NCBI GenBank assembly: GCA_022562855.1
Contig: JADFON010000039.1
Span: forward strand, 1-10,526
Length of the DNA: 10,526 nt
Direction of reading: 5' to 3'
Source of the DNA: Candidatus Zhuqueibacterota bacterium
Lineage (GTDB): Bacteria > SM23-31
Positions within the stretch are counted from its first letter, which is position 1. Each line of letters opens with the position of its first letter. Positions 1 to 6,539 of this stretch are shown here, piece by piece. The notes beneath the pieces are model-generated. The model was given only the letters and a program-made list of their open reading frames with translations. It did not search any database and was not told the origin of the DNA. The translations under genes were made by a program, and so were the position numbers.

Positions 1-2
1 TT

Positions 3-221
3 ATCTGTGGAAAACAATTCGGGAAAACGGTCGTTTCGACAAAGGAACGTATCGATATCGGGCTGAAATTGCCGGGTACTTCACATACCGACCGACTAGT
101 CGGTCATAGTAGTATCGTTGATGAACAAATCACCCAAAGAATCGAGTAAGCCCCTGGCGATCTCGACGAGCAGGATATGGATTGTGTCAGAAAGGCGTAT
201 GAAAGAAGAAAAAATGGATAG
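3..221 (+). pseudogene. 3' end of a DUF5655-type protein gene, interrupted by an in-frame stop
   Basis: The gene enters from the left edge, so only its C-terminal end is visible. In the frame starting at base 3 there are 48 open codons containing KERIDIGLKL, TDRL and DEQITQRIE, then TAA at 147-149. The same frame then runs 23 more codons (DLDEQDMDCVRKAYERR) to TAG at 219-221. From memory, both halves resemble the end of the DUF5655 domain often found with DUF4287: an 'R-x-D-[IL]-G-L-x-L' strand, a 'TxR' strand, then a 'DLDE...AYE' final helix. The homology spans the TAA, so the gene is probably inactivated or shortened by a point change such as TTA to TAA. A sequencing error or an acceptable short form are alternatives. 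The family's function is unknown to me. Confidence covers both family and pseudogene call. Confidence 0.55.
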
Positions 222-262
222 ATTATTATTTTCTGCAAATATTCTTTTTTTTAAAGAAGTTC

Positions 263-292
263 TTACCAAATATTCTACTAATTTATTATATT
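263..292 (+). promoter_or_regulatory. Candidate sigma-70-like promoter for hutUI
   Basis: TTACCA (263-268; 4 of 6 to TTGACA) is followed after 18 bp by TATATT (287-292; 5 of 6 to TATAAT). It lies in a strongly AT-rich stretch about 55 bp before the hutU start. Such AT-rich DNA yields matches by chance, so this is tentative. I see no clear operator here for HutC or another histidine-pathway repressor. Confidence 0.3.
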
Positions 293-331
293 AAATTTAA
301 ACCTGCTTAACCCCTCGTTTTTAAATCGTTT

Positions 332-336
332 AGGAG
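332..336 (+). promoter_or_regulatory. Shine-Dalgarno site of hutU
   Basis: AGGAG sits nine bases before the ATG at 346. It supports that start and is the only ribosome binding site seen for the hutU-hutI pair, because hutI has none of its own. Confidence 0.7.
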
Positions 337-345
337 AAACAACAA

Positions 346-1995
346 ATGCCGGAAGTCATCAAAGCGCCAAGAGGTACATCGTTAACCTGTAAAGGCTGGA
401 CACAGGAAGCCGCGCTTCGTCTGTTGATGAATAATCTCGATCCCGAAGTCGCCGAGAAACCGGATGAACTGATCGTCTATGGCGGCACCGGCAAAGCTGC
501 CCGTAATTGGGAATGCTATCACGCAATAGTCAAATCACTGAAAGAACTCGAAAACGACGAAACGCTTCTCGTTCAGTCGGGCAAACCGGTAGGCGTCTTT
601 AAAACAAGTCCTCATGCGCCGCGGGTGTTGATCTCCAACGCGATGATCGTACCCGACTGGGCGAACTGGGATGAATTCAGAAGGCTCGAAGCGCTTGGGC
701 TGACCATGTACGGGCAGATGACGGCGGGAAGCTGGATCTATATTGGGACGCAGGGAATTCTCCAGGGAACGTATGAGACATTCGCGGCATGCGCAGACAC
801 CTACTTTGGCGGAACTCTTGAGGGAAGATTTCTTTTGAGCGCGGGACTGGGAGGTATGGGCGCTGCCCAGCCTCTTGCCGCTACAATGAACGGTGCGGCG
901 TTTCTTGGCGTAGAGGTCGATAGAGAGAGAATCGAGAAAAGACTTGCGACCGGTTATCTCGATGAGATGACTGAAAACCTCGATGAAGCGTTGGAGAAAA
1001 TTGAGGCAGCGAAATCAAAAAAGGAAGCGCTATCGGTCGGTCTCCTCGGTAACGCCGCAGACGTCCTGCCGGAACTTCTAAAACGGGGATTGTTACCGGA
1101 TATTGTTACCGATCAGACCTCTGCACACGATACGTTAAATGGTTACGTGCCGCATGGAATATCCTACGAAGAAGCTATAGAACTTCGTTCAAACGATCAC
1201 GGTAAATACATACAAATGGCGCAGGAATCTATTGTCGCACATGTGAAAGCATTGCTGGAATTCCAGCGCAAAGGGGCTAAAGTTTTTGACTACGGGAACA
1301 ACATCAGGGGCGAAGCGAAAGCAAACGGTCTAAACAATGCCTTCGACATTCCGGGGTTTGTCCCCGAATTTATCAGACCGCTTTTCTGTGAAGGAAAAGG
1401 ACCGTTCAGGTGGGTTGCGTTAAGCGGGGAACCGGAGGATATTTACACAACGGATGAAGCGTTATTAAAAACATTTCCGGAAAATAAGTCATTGAAACGT
1501 TGGATAACCAAAGCGCAAAAATATGTAAAATTTCAGGGGCTGCCGTCGAGAATCTGCTGGCTTGGTTACGGGGAACGTGCGAAGATGGGGAAAGTTTTCA
1601 ACGACCTCGTCAAAAACGGGGAAGTAAAAGCCCCGATTGTGATTGGCAGGGACCATCTTGACACCGGTTCAGTCGCTTCACCAAACCGGGAAACGGAAAA
1701 AATGAAAGACGGAAGCGACGCAATCGCCGACTGGCCAATTTTGAATGCTCTTCTGAATGCCGTAAGCGGGGCTGGCTGGATTTCCGTCCATCATGGCGGA
1801 GGAGTAGGAATCGGTCTTGCAATACACGCGGGAATGGTCGTTGTTGCCGATGGAACGCCTGAAGCCGAAAAAAAGTTGCTGCAGGTATTGACGACCGACC
1901 CCGGTTCGGGAATAGTCCGTCACGCCGATGCGGGATATGACAAAGCAATAGAGGTTGCAAAAAAACACAATATTAACATACCCATGATGAAATGA
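346..1995 (+). CDS. hutU: Urocanate hydratase (urocanase)
   Basis: Cytosolic enzyme of histidine degradation. It uses tightly bound NAD+ as an electrophile to hydrate urocanate to 4-imidazolone-5-propionate. The 549 residues match the usual length of about 550. Family signatures are all present: [15 protein letters not shown] (45-59), the NAD-binding Gly-rich stretch [13 protein letters not shown] (166-178), TDQTSAHD (255-262), [14 protein letters not shown] (398-411) with the conserved Cys at 404, and [18 protein letters not shown] (434-451). ATG start with AGGAG nine bases upstream. The stop overlaps the hutI start by four bases, indicating a shared mRNA and coupled translation. No hutH precedes it here, so urocanate must come from a histidine ammonia-lyase encoded elsewhere. 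No sign of damage. Confidence 0.98.
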   Translation: MPEVIKAPRGTSLTCKGWTQEAALRLLMNNLDPEVAEKPDELIVYGGTGKAARNWECYHAIVKSLKELENDETLLVQSGKPVGVFKTSPHAPRVLISNAMIVPDWANWDEFRRLEALGLTMYGQMTAGSWIYIGTQGILQGTYETFAACADTYFGGTLEGRFLLSAGLGGMGAAQPLAATMNGAAFLGVEVDRERIEKRLATGYLDEMTENLDEALEKIEAAKSKKEALSVGLLGNAADVLPELLKRGLLPDIVTDQTSAHDTLNGYVPHGISYEEAIELRSNDHGKYIQMAQESIVAHVKALLEFQRKGAKVFDYGNNIRGEAKANGLNNAFDIPGFVPEFIRPLFCEGKGPFRWVALSGEPEDIYTTDEALLKTFPENKSLKRWITKAQKYVKFQGLPSRICWLGYGERAKMGKVFNDLVKNGEVKAPIVIGRDHLDTGSVASPNRETEKMKDGSDAIADWPILNALLNAVSGAGWISVHHGGGVGIGLAIHAGMVVVADGTPEAEKKLLQVLTTDPGSGIVRHADAGYDKAIEVAKKHNINIPMMK

Positions 1996-3221
1996 CGCCT
2001 AGCATTGTAATCAAAAATATTTCCGAAATTGCTACGCCAACCTCCGGTGTAAAGCGGGGAACGGAACTGAGCGAACTCTCGGTTGCACACGGAATCTCGA
2101 TTTATATAAAGGACGGACTTATCCGGGCAATTGGGAATTATAATACTCTCAAAGACAGCATTAACGGAAACCCACAGGTTATCGATGGAAAGGGTAAGAC
2201 GGTTATTCCGGGTTTTGTCGACTCGCACACCCACTTAGTTTTTGCCGGAACGAGAGAAAATGAATTCGGCAAAAGAATCCGGGGCGCTACGTACCGGGAA
2301 ATTGCGGACAGCGGCGGCGGAATAAAGAAGACCGTCGAAGATACGCGTAACGCCTCGAAAGATGAACTTGTAGAAAACGCATCGGTATACTTAGATAAAG
2401 CGCTGCAAAACGGCACGACAACGATGGAAGTAAAGACCGGGTATGGTCTTGACCTCGAAACCGAACTCAAAATGCTCGATGTTATCGATGAATTGAACAA
2501 AATTCAGCCGGTGGAGTTGATTCCGACATTTCTTGGAGCGCATGCGGTACCCGCCAACATTTCAAAGAGTGATTATGTTACAGAGGTCCTGGAAATGCTG
2601 CCGTCGATAGCGGGAAGAGCAAAGTACTGCGATGTATTTTGCGAAGAGGGGTATTTTTCTGTTGAGGATAGCAGGAAAATACTCGAAAAAGCCAAAGAGT
2701 TTGGAATGAAATCCCGTATCCACGTGAATCAGTTTACAGACAATGGCGGCGTAAAACTGGGCGTTGATACCGGCGCCTGTTCCGTAGACCATCTTGAAGT
2801 CGTATCGGATGAAGACATAAAATTACTATCGAATTCGAAAACCGCGGCAACACTCCTGCCCGGGGTTTCGTTTTTTCTCAATTATGGATATCCGCCGGCA
2901 CGAAAGATTATTGATTCAGGTTGTATAACAGTTATCGCTACCGATTTTAACCCGGGCAGCTGCATGTGTATATCGATGCAGATGGTTATGTCGATAGCGT
3001 GTACGCAAATGCATATGACGCCGGAAGAATCATTGAATGCGTCTACCGTAAATGCGGCTCATTCTCTCGAACTTGAAAACGTCGGCTCCCTGGAACCGGG
3101 TATGCAGGCGGACTTATTGATAATGGATGTTCCGAATTACCAGGTTATCCCTTACTTTTTCGGGACGAATCATGTCGAAACGGTAATAAAAAAAGGACAA
3201 ATTGCCTGGACGCGTAATTGA
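1992..3221 (+). CDS. hutI: Imidazolonepropionase
   Basis: Cytosolic amidohydrolase-superfamily enzyme that opens the ring of 4-imidazolone-5-propionate to give N-formimino-L-glutamate. At 409 residues it has the normal length. Metal-site residues can be placed: the HxH pair H79/H81 in DSHTHLVF, H244 in RIHVNQF, H267 in VDHLE and D318 in ATDFNPG. Further family marks are GGGI (108-111), TGYGL (149-153) and LGAHAVP (181-187). The start codon lies in the ATGA overlap with hutU; no Shine-Dalgarno sequence is visible before it, so it probably depends on re-initiation by ribosomes finishing hutU. The product is the substrate of the ftcD enzyme encoded 306 bp downstream. Intact. Confidence 0.98.
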   Translation: MTPSIVIKNISEIATPTSGVKRGTELSELSVAHGISIYIKDGLIRAIGNYNTLKDSINGNPQVIDGKGKTVIPGFVDSHTHLVFAGTRENEFGKRIRGATYREIADSGGGIKKTVEDTRNASKDELVENASVYLDKALQNGTTTMEVKTGYGLDLETELKMLDVIDELNKIQPVELIPTFLGAHAVPANISKSDYVTEVLEMLPSIAGRAKYCDVFCEEGYFSVEDSRKILEKAKEFGMKSRIHVNQFTDNGGVKLGVDTGACSVDHLEVVSDEDIKLLSNSKTAATLLPGVSFFLNYGYPPARKIIDSGCITVIATDFNPGSCMCISMQMVMSIACTQMHMTPEESLNASTVNAAHSLELENVGSLEPGMQADLLIMDVPNYQVIPYFFGTNHVETVIKKGQIAWTRN

Positions 3222-3338
3222 AAAATACCATTAATATTACAGTTGTTTTTTTTATTTACTTGTTATTCATAACGCGTTGTGCTAAATAGAATTGATGCAT
3301 ATTGAGCATTTTTTGCTATGGTTTACACTAAGTCCTTC

Positions 3339-3487
3339 TGTCATTTCGACCGAAGCCCAAATTTTTTGCTAAAAAATCTGGGCAAAGCGGAGAAATCTCT
3401 GCGTAAAGATTTCCCAGCCAGCCAGCCCCGTAATTGGGCCTGCCGCTTGCGCGGCTCCACTTTTCGGAGGCTACGTTCGACATGACA
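3339..3487 (+). repeat. Hairpin-rich interspersed repeat (REP/MITE-like)
   Basis: A non-coding element of about 149 bp fills the second half of the 306-bp hutI-ftcD spacer. Its ends are inverted: TGTCATTTCGAC (3339-3350) against TTCGACATGACA (3476-3487), 10 of 12 paired. Three inner hairpins are visible: 3356-3382 (12-bp arms with one mismatch, 3-base loop), 3392-3413 (GAAATCT/AGATTTC) and 3442-3455 (GCCGC/GCGGC, loop TTGC). The GC-rich part 3414-3470 contrasts with its flanks. The 'GTCATTTCGACCGAAG' and 'GGAGAAATCTC' words recall dispersed intergenic repeats of Bacteroidota-related genomes, but only one copy lies in this window. The remaining spacer (3222-3338) is AT-rich with no gene; a very weak TTGAGC-16-TACACT promoter match starts at 3302. 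Confidence 0.6.
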
Positions 3488-3517
3488 TACACAATTTATG
3501 TATCCATGACAGACAGC

Positions 3518-3522
3518 GGAGG
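3518..3522 (+). promoter_or_regulatory. Shine-Dalgarno site that sets the TTG start of ftcD
   Basis: GGAGG lies five bases before TTG at 3528. The nearby ATG at 3506 is out of frame and reaches a TGA at 3533-3535, so the TTG is the supported start; it gives the expected N-terminus M-SEKLVECVPNFSEG. Confidence 0.75.
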
Positions 3523-3527
3523 AAATT

Positions 3528-5360
3528 TTGAGTGAAAAATTAGTTGAATGTGTCCCGAATTTCTCCGAAGGAAGAAATACCGGTGTGATAAAACAAATTA
3601 CTGACGCGGTCGAATCGGTAGAGGGAATCCGCCTTCTCGATGTCGATCCGGGACCCGATATGAACAGGACGGTCGTGACTTTTGTCGGTTCGCCGGATGC
3701 CGTGGGAGAAGCGGCGTTTCAGGCGATAAAAACAGCCTCAGAACTTATCGATATGTCACAACACACCGGCTCACATCCCCGGATGGGCGCTACCGATGTC
3801 TGTCCGTTTGTCCCGGTCAGCGGTATATCCGTCAAAGAATGCGTCAAACTTTCAATGGATGTTGCCCGCAGGGTAGGCGACGATCTCAAAATACCGGTAT
3901 ATCTCTATGAAAAATCGGCTCAAAAACCGGAACGACAAAACCTTGCTGTTGTCCGTAAAGGTGAATATGAAGCGCTTCAGGAGAAACTCAAGAAACCTGA
4001 GTGGAAACCCGATTTTGGACCGGCTGAATTCAATGCACGGTCGGGGGCAACCGTAATAGGCGTAAGGGAATTCCTGATAGCCTACAATATCAGCCTGAAC
4101 ACACGCGAACCAAGATACGCAACGGACATCGCCTTCGAACTGCGTGCCAAGGGAAGGTCTGCAAGAAGGGGAAATATAGATCCGGTTTATTTGTGGGGCG
4201 AAGAAATACTCAAATACAAAAAAAATCATTACCCATGCGGGAAGGATGATTTTGTTGGTAAAACTATAGAAGAAACGGTAAAGCACTGCAAGACAGAACA
4301 TAGTTATGACCTGGCTGCATTGCTGAAACTGCACGGAGTCGACCCGGACAAACCCGAAGGCGAATCGGTTAAAATTCCCGGAAAGTTTCAACACTGCAAA
4401 TCAATCGGCTGGTTAGTCAAAGATTACGACCGCGCACAGATTTCCATCAACCTGACCGATTACAACGTGACATCGATGTACCATGTGTTTGACGAGTCCC
4501 GTAAACTTGCAGCGGACAGGGGCATCGAGGTAACCGGTAGTGAAATTGTGGGAATGGTGCCGTACCCGGCGCTGCTTGACTGCGGCATTTATTATCTGAA
4601 AAAACAGGGACGTTCTGCGGGGATTCCGGTCAGGGATATCCTTGAAACGGCGGTACAGTCTCTCGGTCTCAGGGATGTCAACGACTTTAAAATCGAGGAC
4701 AGAGTACTCGGTCTGCCGAAAAATCTTGACGGCGCACTGGTTGAAATGAAAGTTACAGACTTTGTAGATGAAGTATCGCGTGATTCTGCGGCGCCTGGCG
4801 GCGGGTCTATTGCCGCATTATCCGGCGCGCTTGGAGCTTCGCTTGCTTCAATGGTCAGCAACCTGACTGCAAACAAGCGGGGAAGTCAGAAAGTCGATAA
4901 AGTACTGAACGAAGCCGCGGAGCAGTGCCAGGAAATCAAAACAGCATTGGTAAGGGGAATCGACGACGACACAAATGCATTTAACGCGTACATGCAGGCA
5001 ATCAGGCTTCCAGGAAATACACCCGAGAAAAAAAAGGAAAAACTTAAAGCGGTGCAAAACAGCCTGAAAAAAGCCGTTTCTGTTCCGTTAAATACGGCAA
5101 ATCTGAGCCTGCGCGCCATTGAAATAACCGAAACGGTAGCGAAGTACGGTAACCCTGCTTCGATAACCGATGTCGGGGTTGGTGCGCAAATCTCCTTGAC
5201 CGGGGTCATGGGCGGTATCTACAACGTGCTCATCAACCTGAAAGATATAACGGACAGGAGATTTAACGATAAAATGAGAAAGCAGTGCACGGAACTGGAG
5301 AAAAAAGCGCGCACAATCGTCAAGCGGATCGAAAAAATGGTTGATAAGGAGATAAAATAA
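3528..5360 (+). CDS. ftcD: Fused glutamate formimidoyltransferase / formimidoyl-THF cyclodeaminase
   Basis: Bifunctional cytosolic enzyme that moves the formimino group of formiminoglutamate to tetrahydrofolate, releasing glutamate, then cyclises it to 5,10-methenyl-THF with loss of ammonia. The N-terminal transferase half opens with KLVECVPNFSEG (4-15) and carries SHPRMGATDVCPF (82-94), whose H83 aligns with the catalytic His82 of mammalian FTCD, plus KPDFGP (160-165). The second transferase subdomain continues at about 287-400 (VTGSEIVGMVP, 335-345). The cyclodeaminase half (about 408-605) has DSAAPGGGSIAA (419-430), AIRLPGNTPEEK-like residues near 491-502 and YNVLINLKDITD (565-576). It is 610 residues against about 541 in mammals; the excess is a segment near 208-286 with Cys/His spacing like a zinc finger. 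TTG start with strong GGAGG. It completes the pathway begun by hutU and hutI. Confidence 0.96.
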   Translation: MSEKLVECVPNFSEGRNTGVIKQITDAVESVEGIRLLDVDPGPDMNRTVVTFVGSPDAVGEAAFQAIKTASELIDMSQHTGSHPRMGATDVCPFVPVSGISVKECVKLSMDVARRVGDDLKIPVYLYEKSAQKPERQNLAVVRKGEYEALQEKLKKPEWKPDFGPAEFNARSGATVIGVREFLIAYNISLNTREPRYATDIAFELRAKGRSARRGNIDPVYLWGEEILKYKKNHYPCGKDDFVGKTIEETVKHCKTEHSYDLAALLKLHGVDPDKPEGESVKIPGKFQHCKSIGWLVKDYDRAQISINLTDYNVTSMYHVFDESRKLAADRGIEVTGSEIVGMVPYPALLDCGIYYLKKQGRSAGIPVRDILETAVQSLGLRDVNDFKIEDRVLGLPKNLDGALVEMKVTDFVDEVSRDSAAPGGGSIAALSGALGASLASMVSNLTANKRGSQKVDKVLNEAAEQCQEIKTALVRGIDDDTNAFNAYMQAIRLPGNTPEKKKEKLKAVQNSLKKAVSVPLNTANLSLRAIEITETVAKYGNPASITDVGVGAQISLTGVMGGIYNVLINLKDITDRRFNDKMRKQCTELEKKARTIVKRIEKMVDKEIK

Positions 5361-5430
5361 TTTGAAATATTACGAATAATCCCGCTTTTAAATGAAGACA
5401 AATTGAAAATTTACCGATTATTGAATCAGG

Positions 5431-6228
5431 ATGAAATGCCATAATATATATAATGTGGCGGTTGTAACTTTGGGAATAATAATTATCACAAGCCATTTTG
5501 CTGCTGCCCAGGTGACAATTCCACAGAGTGCGCGTCTGGCAAAGACATATTACAATGAAGGAATAAAACGCCTGAACCTGGGCGAATTGAACATGGCGCT
5601 GGCACATTTTACGGAATCGCTCCGCAACGATTCGCTTTATGTTCCCTCTCATGCCGGTTTGCAGGATGTTTTTATCGCTAAGGGCAAAGAAGATTCGATC
5701 CGCGCGGTATACGATAGCTACATTGATATGTACCCCGACAACCCGGTTTACATATATCTCGCGGCGCGGTTTTTTGAACCTGAAGTTGCTGAAGCGGAAT
5801 TCCTGCGAGTTGTGGCGTTCGATTCACTTTTTTATTGGGGACATGTTGGTCTTGCTCAAACGTTAAACATAATGGGAATGTTCAGCGAGGCAGCCTTTCA
5901 CTGCAGTACGGCGATAACCATAAACCCTGTAATCCCCGATGCTCAAATTGTTCTTGGGATTGCATTTGAAAATCTTGGCGAGTTGGATAAAGCGCAAAAT
6001 CAGTATGAAAAAGCCCTGTTCATAAATCCGAAAGTTTCCCCGGAGGCATACCTGAATCTCGGTATGCTCTACCTGGAAAAAACAGACACGACAAAAAGTA
6101 TTGCTAATCTTAAACTATACCTCGATTTCGTCACCTTTGGCAGCGAGGCTGAGTTTGCCCGTTCGCAGGTCGACAGTATGGAAGTTGCGCTGCTGCGCGC
6201 GCAAATCTTAAGAGAAATAAAGAAGTAA
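5431..6228 (+). CDS. Exported tetratricopeptide-repeat protein
   Basis: Protein of 265 residues with an N-terminal signal peptide (hydrophobic core about 9-20, likely cleaved after AAA26 before Q27), hence probably periplasmic. The rest is TPR-like helical hairpins at about 37-70, 72-103, 135-168, 169-202 and 205-236. The clearest are 169-202 (GIAFENLGELDKAQNQYEKA) and 37-70 (EGIKRLNLGELNMALAHF). A short hydrophilic helix ends the protein. TPRs bind protein partners; the partner cannot be told from sequence. It begins 70 bp after ftcD in the same direction, so read-through is possible, but a link to histidine breakdown is not evident. No good Shine-Dalgarno site precedes the ATG; TCAGG directly abuts it, so the start is only moderately certain, though the signal peptide supports it. 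Confidence 0.85.
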   Translation: MKCHNIYNVAVVTLGIIIITSHFAAAQVTIPQSARLAKTYYNEGIKRLNLGELNMALAHFTESLRNDSLYVPSHAGLQDVFIAKGKEDSIRAVYDSYIDMYPDNPVYIYLAARFFEPEVAEAEFLRVVAFDSLFYWGHVGLAQTLNIMGMFSEAAFHCSTAITINPVIPDAQIVLGIAFENLGELDKAQNQYEKALFINPKVSPEAYLNLGMLYLEKTDTTKSIANLKLYLDFVTFGSEAEFARSQVDSMEVALLRAQILREIKK

Positions 6229-6467
6229 CGAAATGTAATAACTGCTGAAAAGATTTAACTTTATCTTTCCGTAGTAAATCCCTTCTGCAAAAATAATCCA
6301 TTCGACTGATTGCCTGCTTTTATTTTTATTTTAGATAGTTATTGTTTTTTAAAAATCGTAAAGATATATTGTCATTACCATGTTCGGGGCTACATTTGAA
6401 TCATCATTCCCTTTTTTTTGCTGACAACATCTAATTACAAATATCTTCAAAACTTTTTTCGAATATT
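6229..6467. other. AT-rich intergenic spacer without a recognised gene
   Basis: No plausible gene, tRNA or strong terminator is seen between the TPR gene and the promoter candidate before the peptidase gene. A 6-bp AAAGAT/ATCTTT stem at 6249-6268 is too weak to call a terminator. Runs of T (for example near 6340-6350 and 6413-6419) dominate the composition. Confidence 0.5.
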
Positions 6468-6495
6468 TTGACAACTAATTTTTATATACTATTGT
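6468..6495 (+). promoter_or_regulatory. Candidate sigma-70-like promoter of the S9 peptidase gene
   Basis: A perfect TTGACA (6468-6473) is followed after 16 bp by TATTGT (6490-6495; 4 of 6 to TATAAT). It is 44 bp before the start codon, in AT-rich DNA. The -10 match is modest, so the exact box is uncertain, but a promoter of its own fits the 311-bp spacer. Confidence 0.4.
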
Positions 6496-6526
6496 ATGTT
6501 GTACTATCTCGATAAAAATACAACTG

Positions 6527-6533
6527 AAGGAGG
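6527..6533 (+). promoter_or_regulatory. Strong Shine-Dalgarno site of the S9 peptidase gene
   Basis: AAGGAGG lies six bases before the ATG at 6540. It is the most consensus-like ribosome binding site in the window and fixes the start just before a signal peptide. Confidence 0.85.
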
Positions 6534-6539
6534 AATTAC

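Noticed and set aside
2-109. Open frame in the second reading frame at the left edge
   Set aside because: It runs 35 codons to TAG 107-109 but shows no recognisable motif, while the third frame gives a clear family match over the same bases.
121-294. 57-codon ORF starting at ATG 121 as a stand-alone gene
   Set aside because: Its first third overlaps the better-supported DUF5655 frame, no clear ribosome binding site precedes it, and only the last 30 residues look protein-like. It is kept only as part of a low-confidence TetR-remnant finding.
1610-1968. Minus-strand ORFs of 96-116 codons inside hutU
   Set aside because: They are antisense shadows of a fully conserved enzyme gene, with no motif or ribosome binding site.
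3356-3382. Hairpin after hutI as a plain intrinsic terminator
   Set aside because: The stem is mostly A/T with no T-run after it, and it sits 134 bases past the stop inside a larger structured repeat, so terminator function is not supported on sequence alone.
3852-4394. Minus-strand ORF of 180 codons inside ftcD
   Set aside because: It lies opposite a conserved coding region, is rich in residues produced by antisense reading of common codons, and has no recognisable domain.
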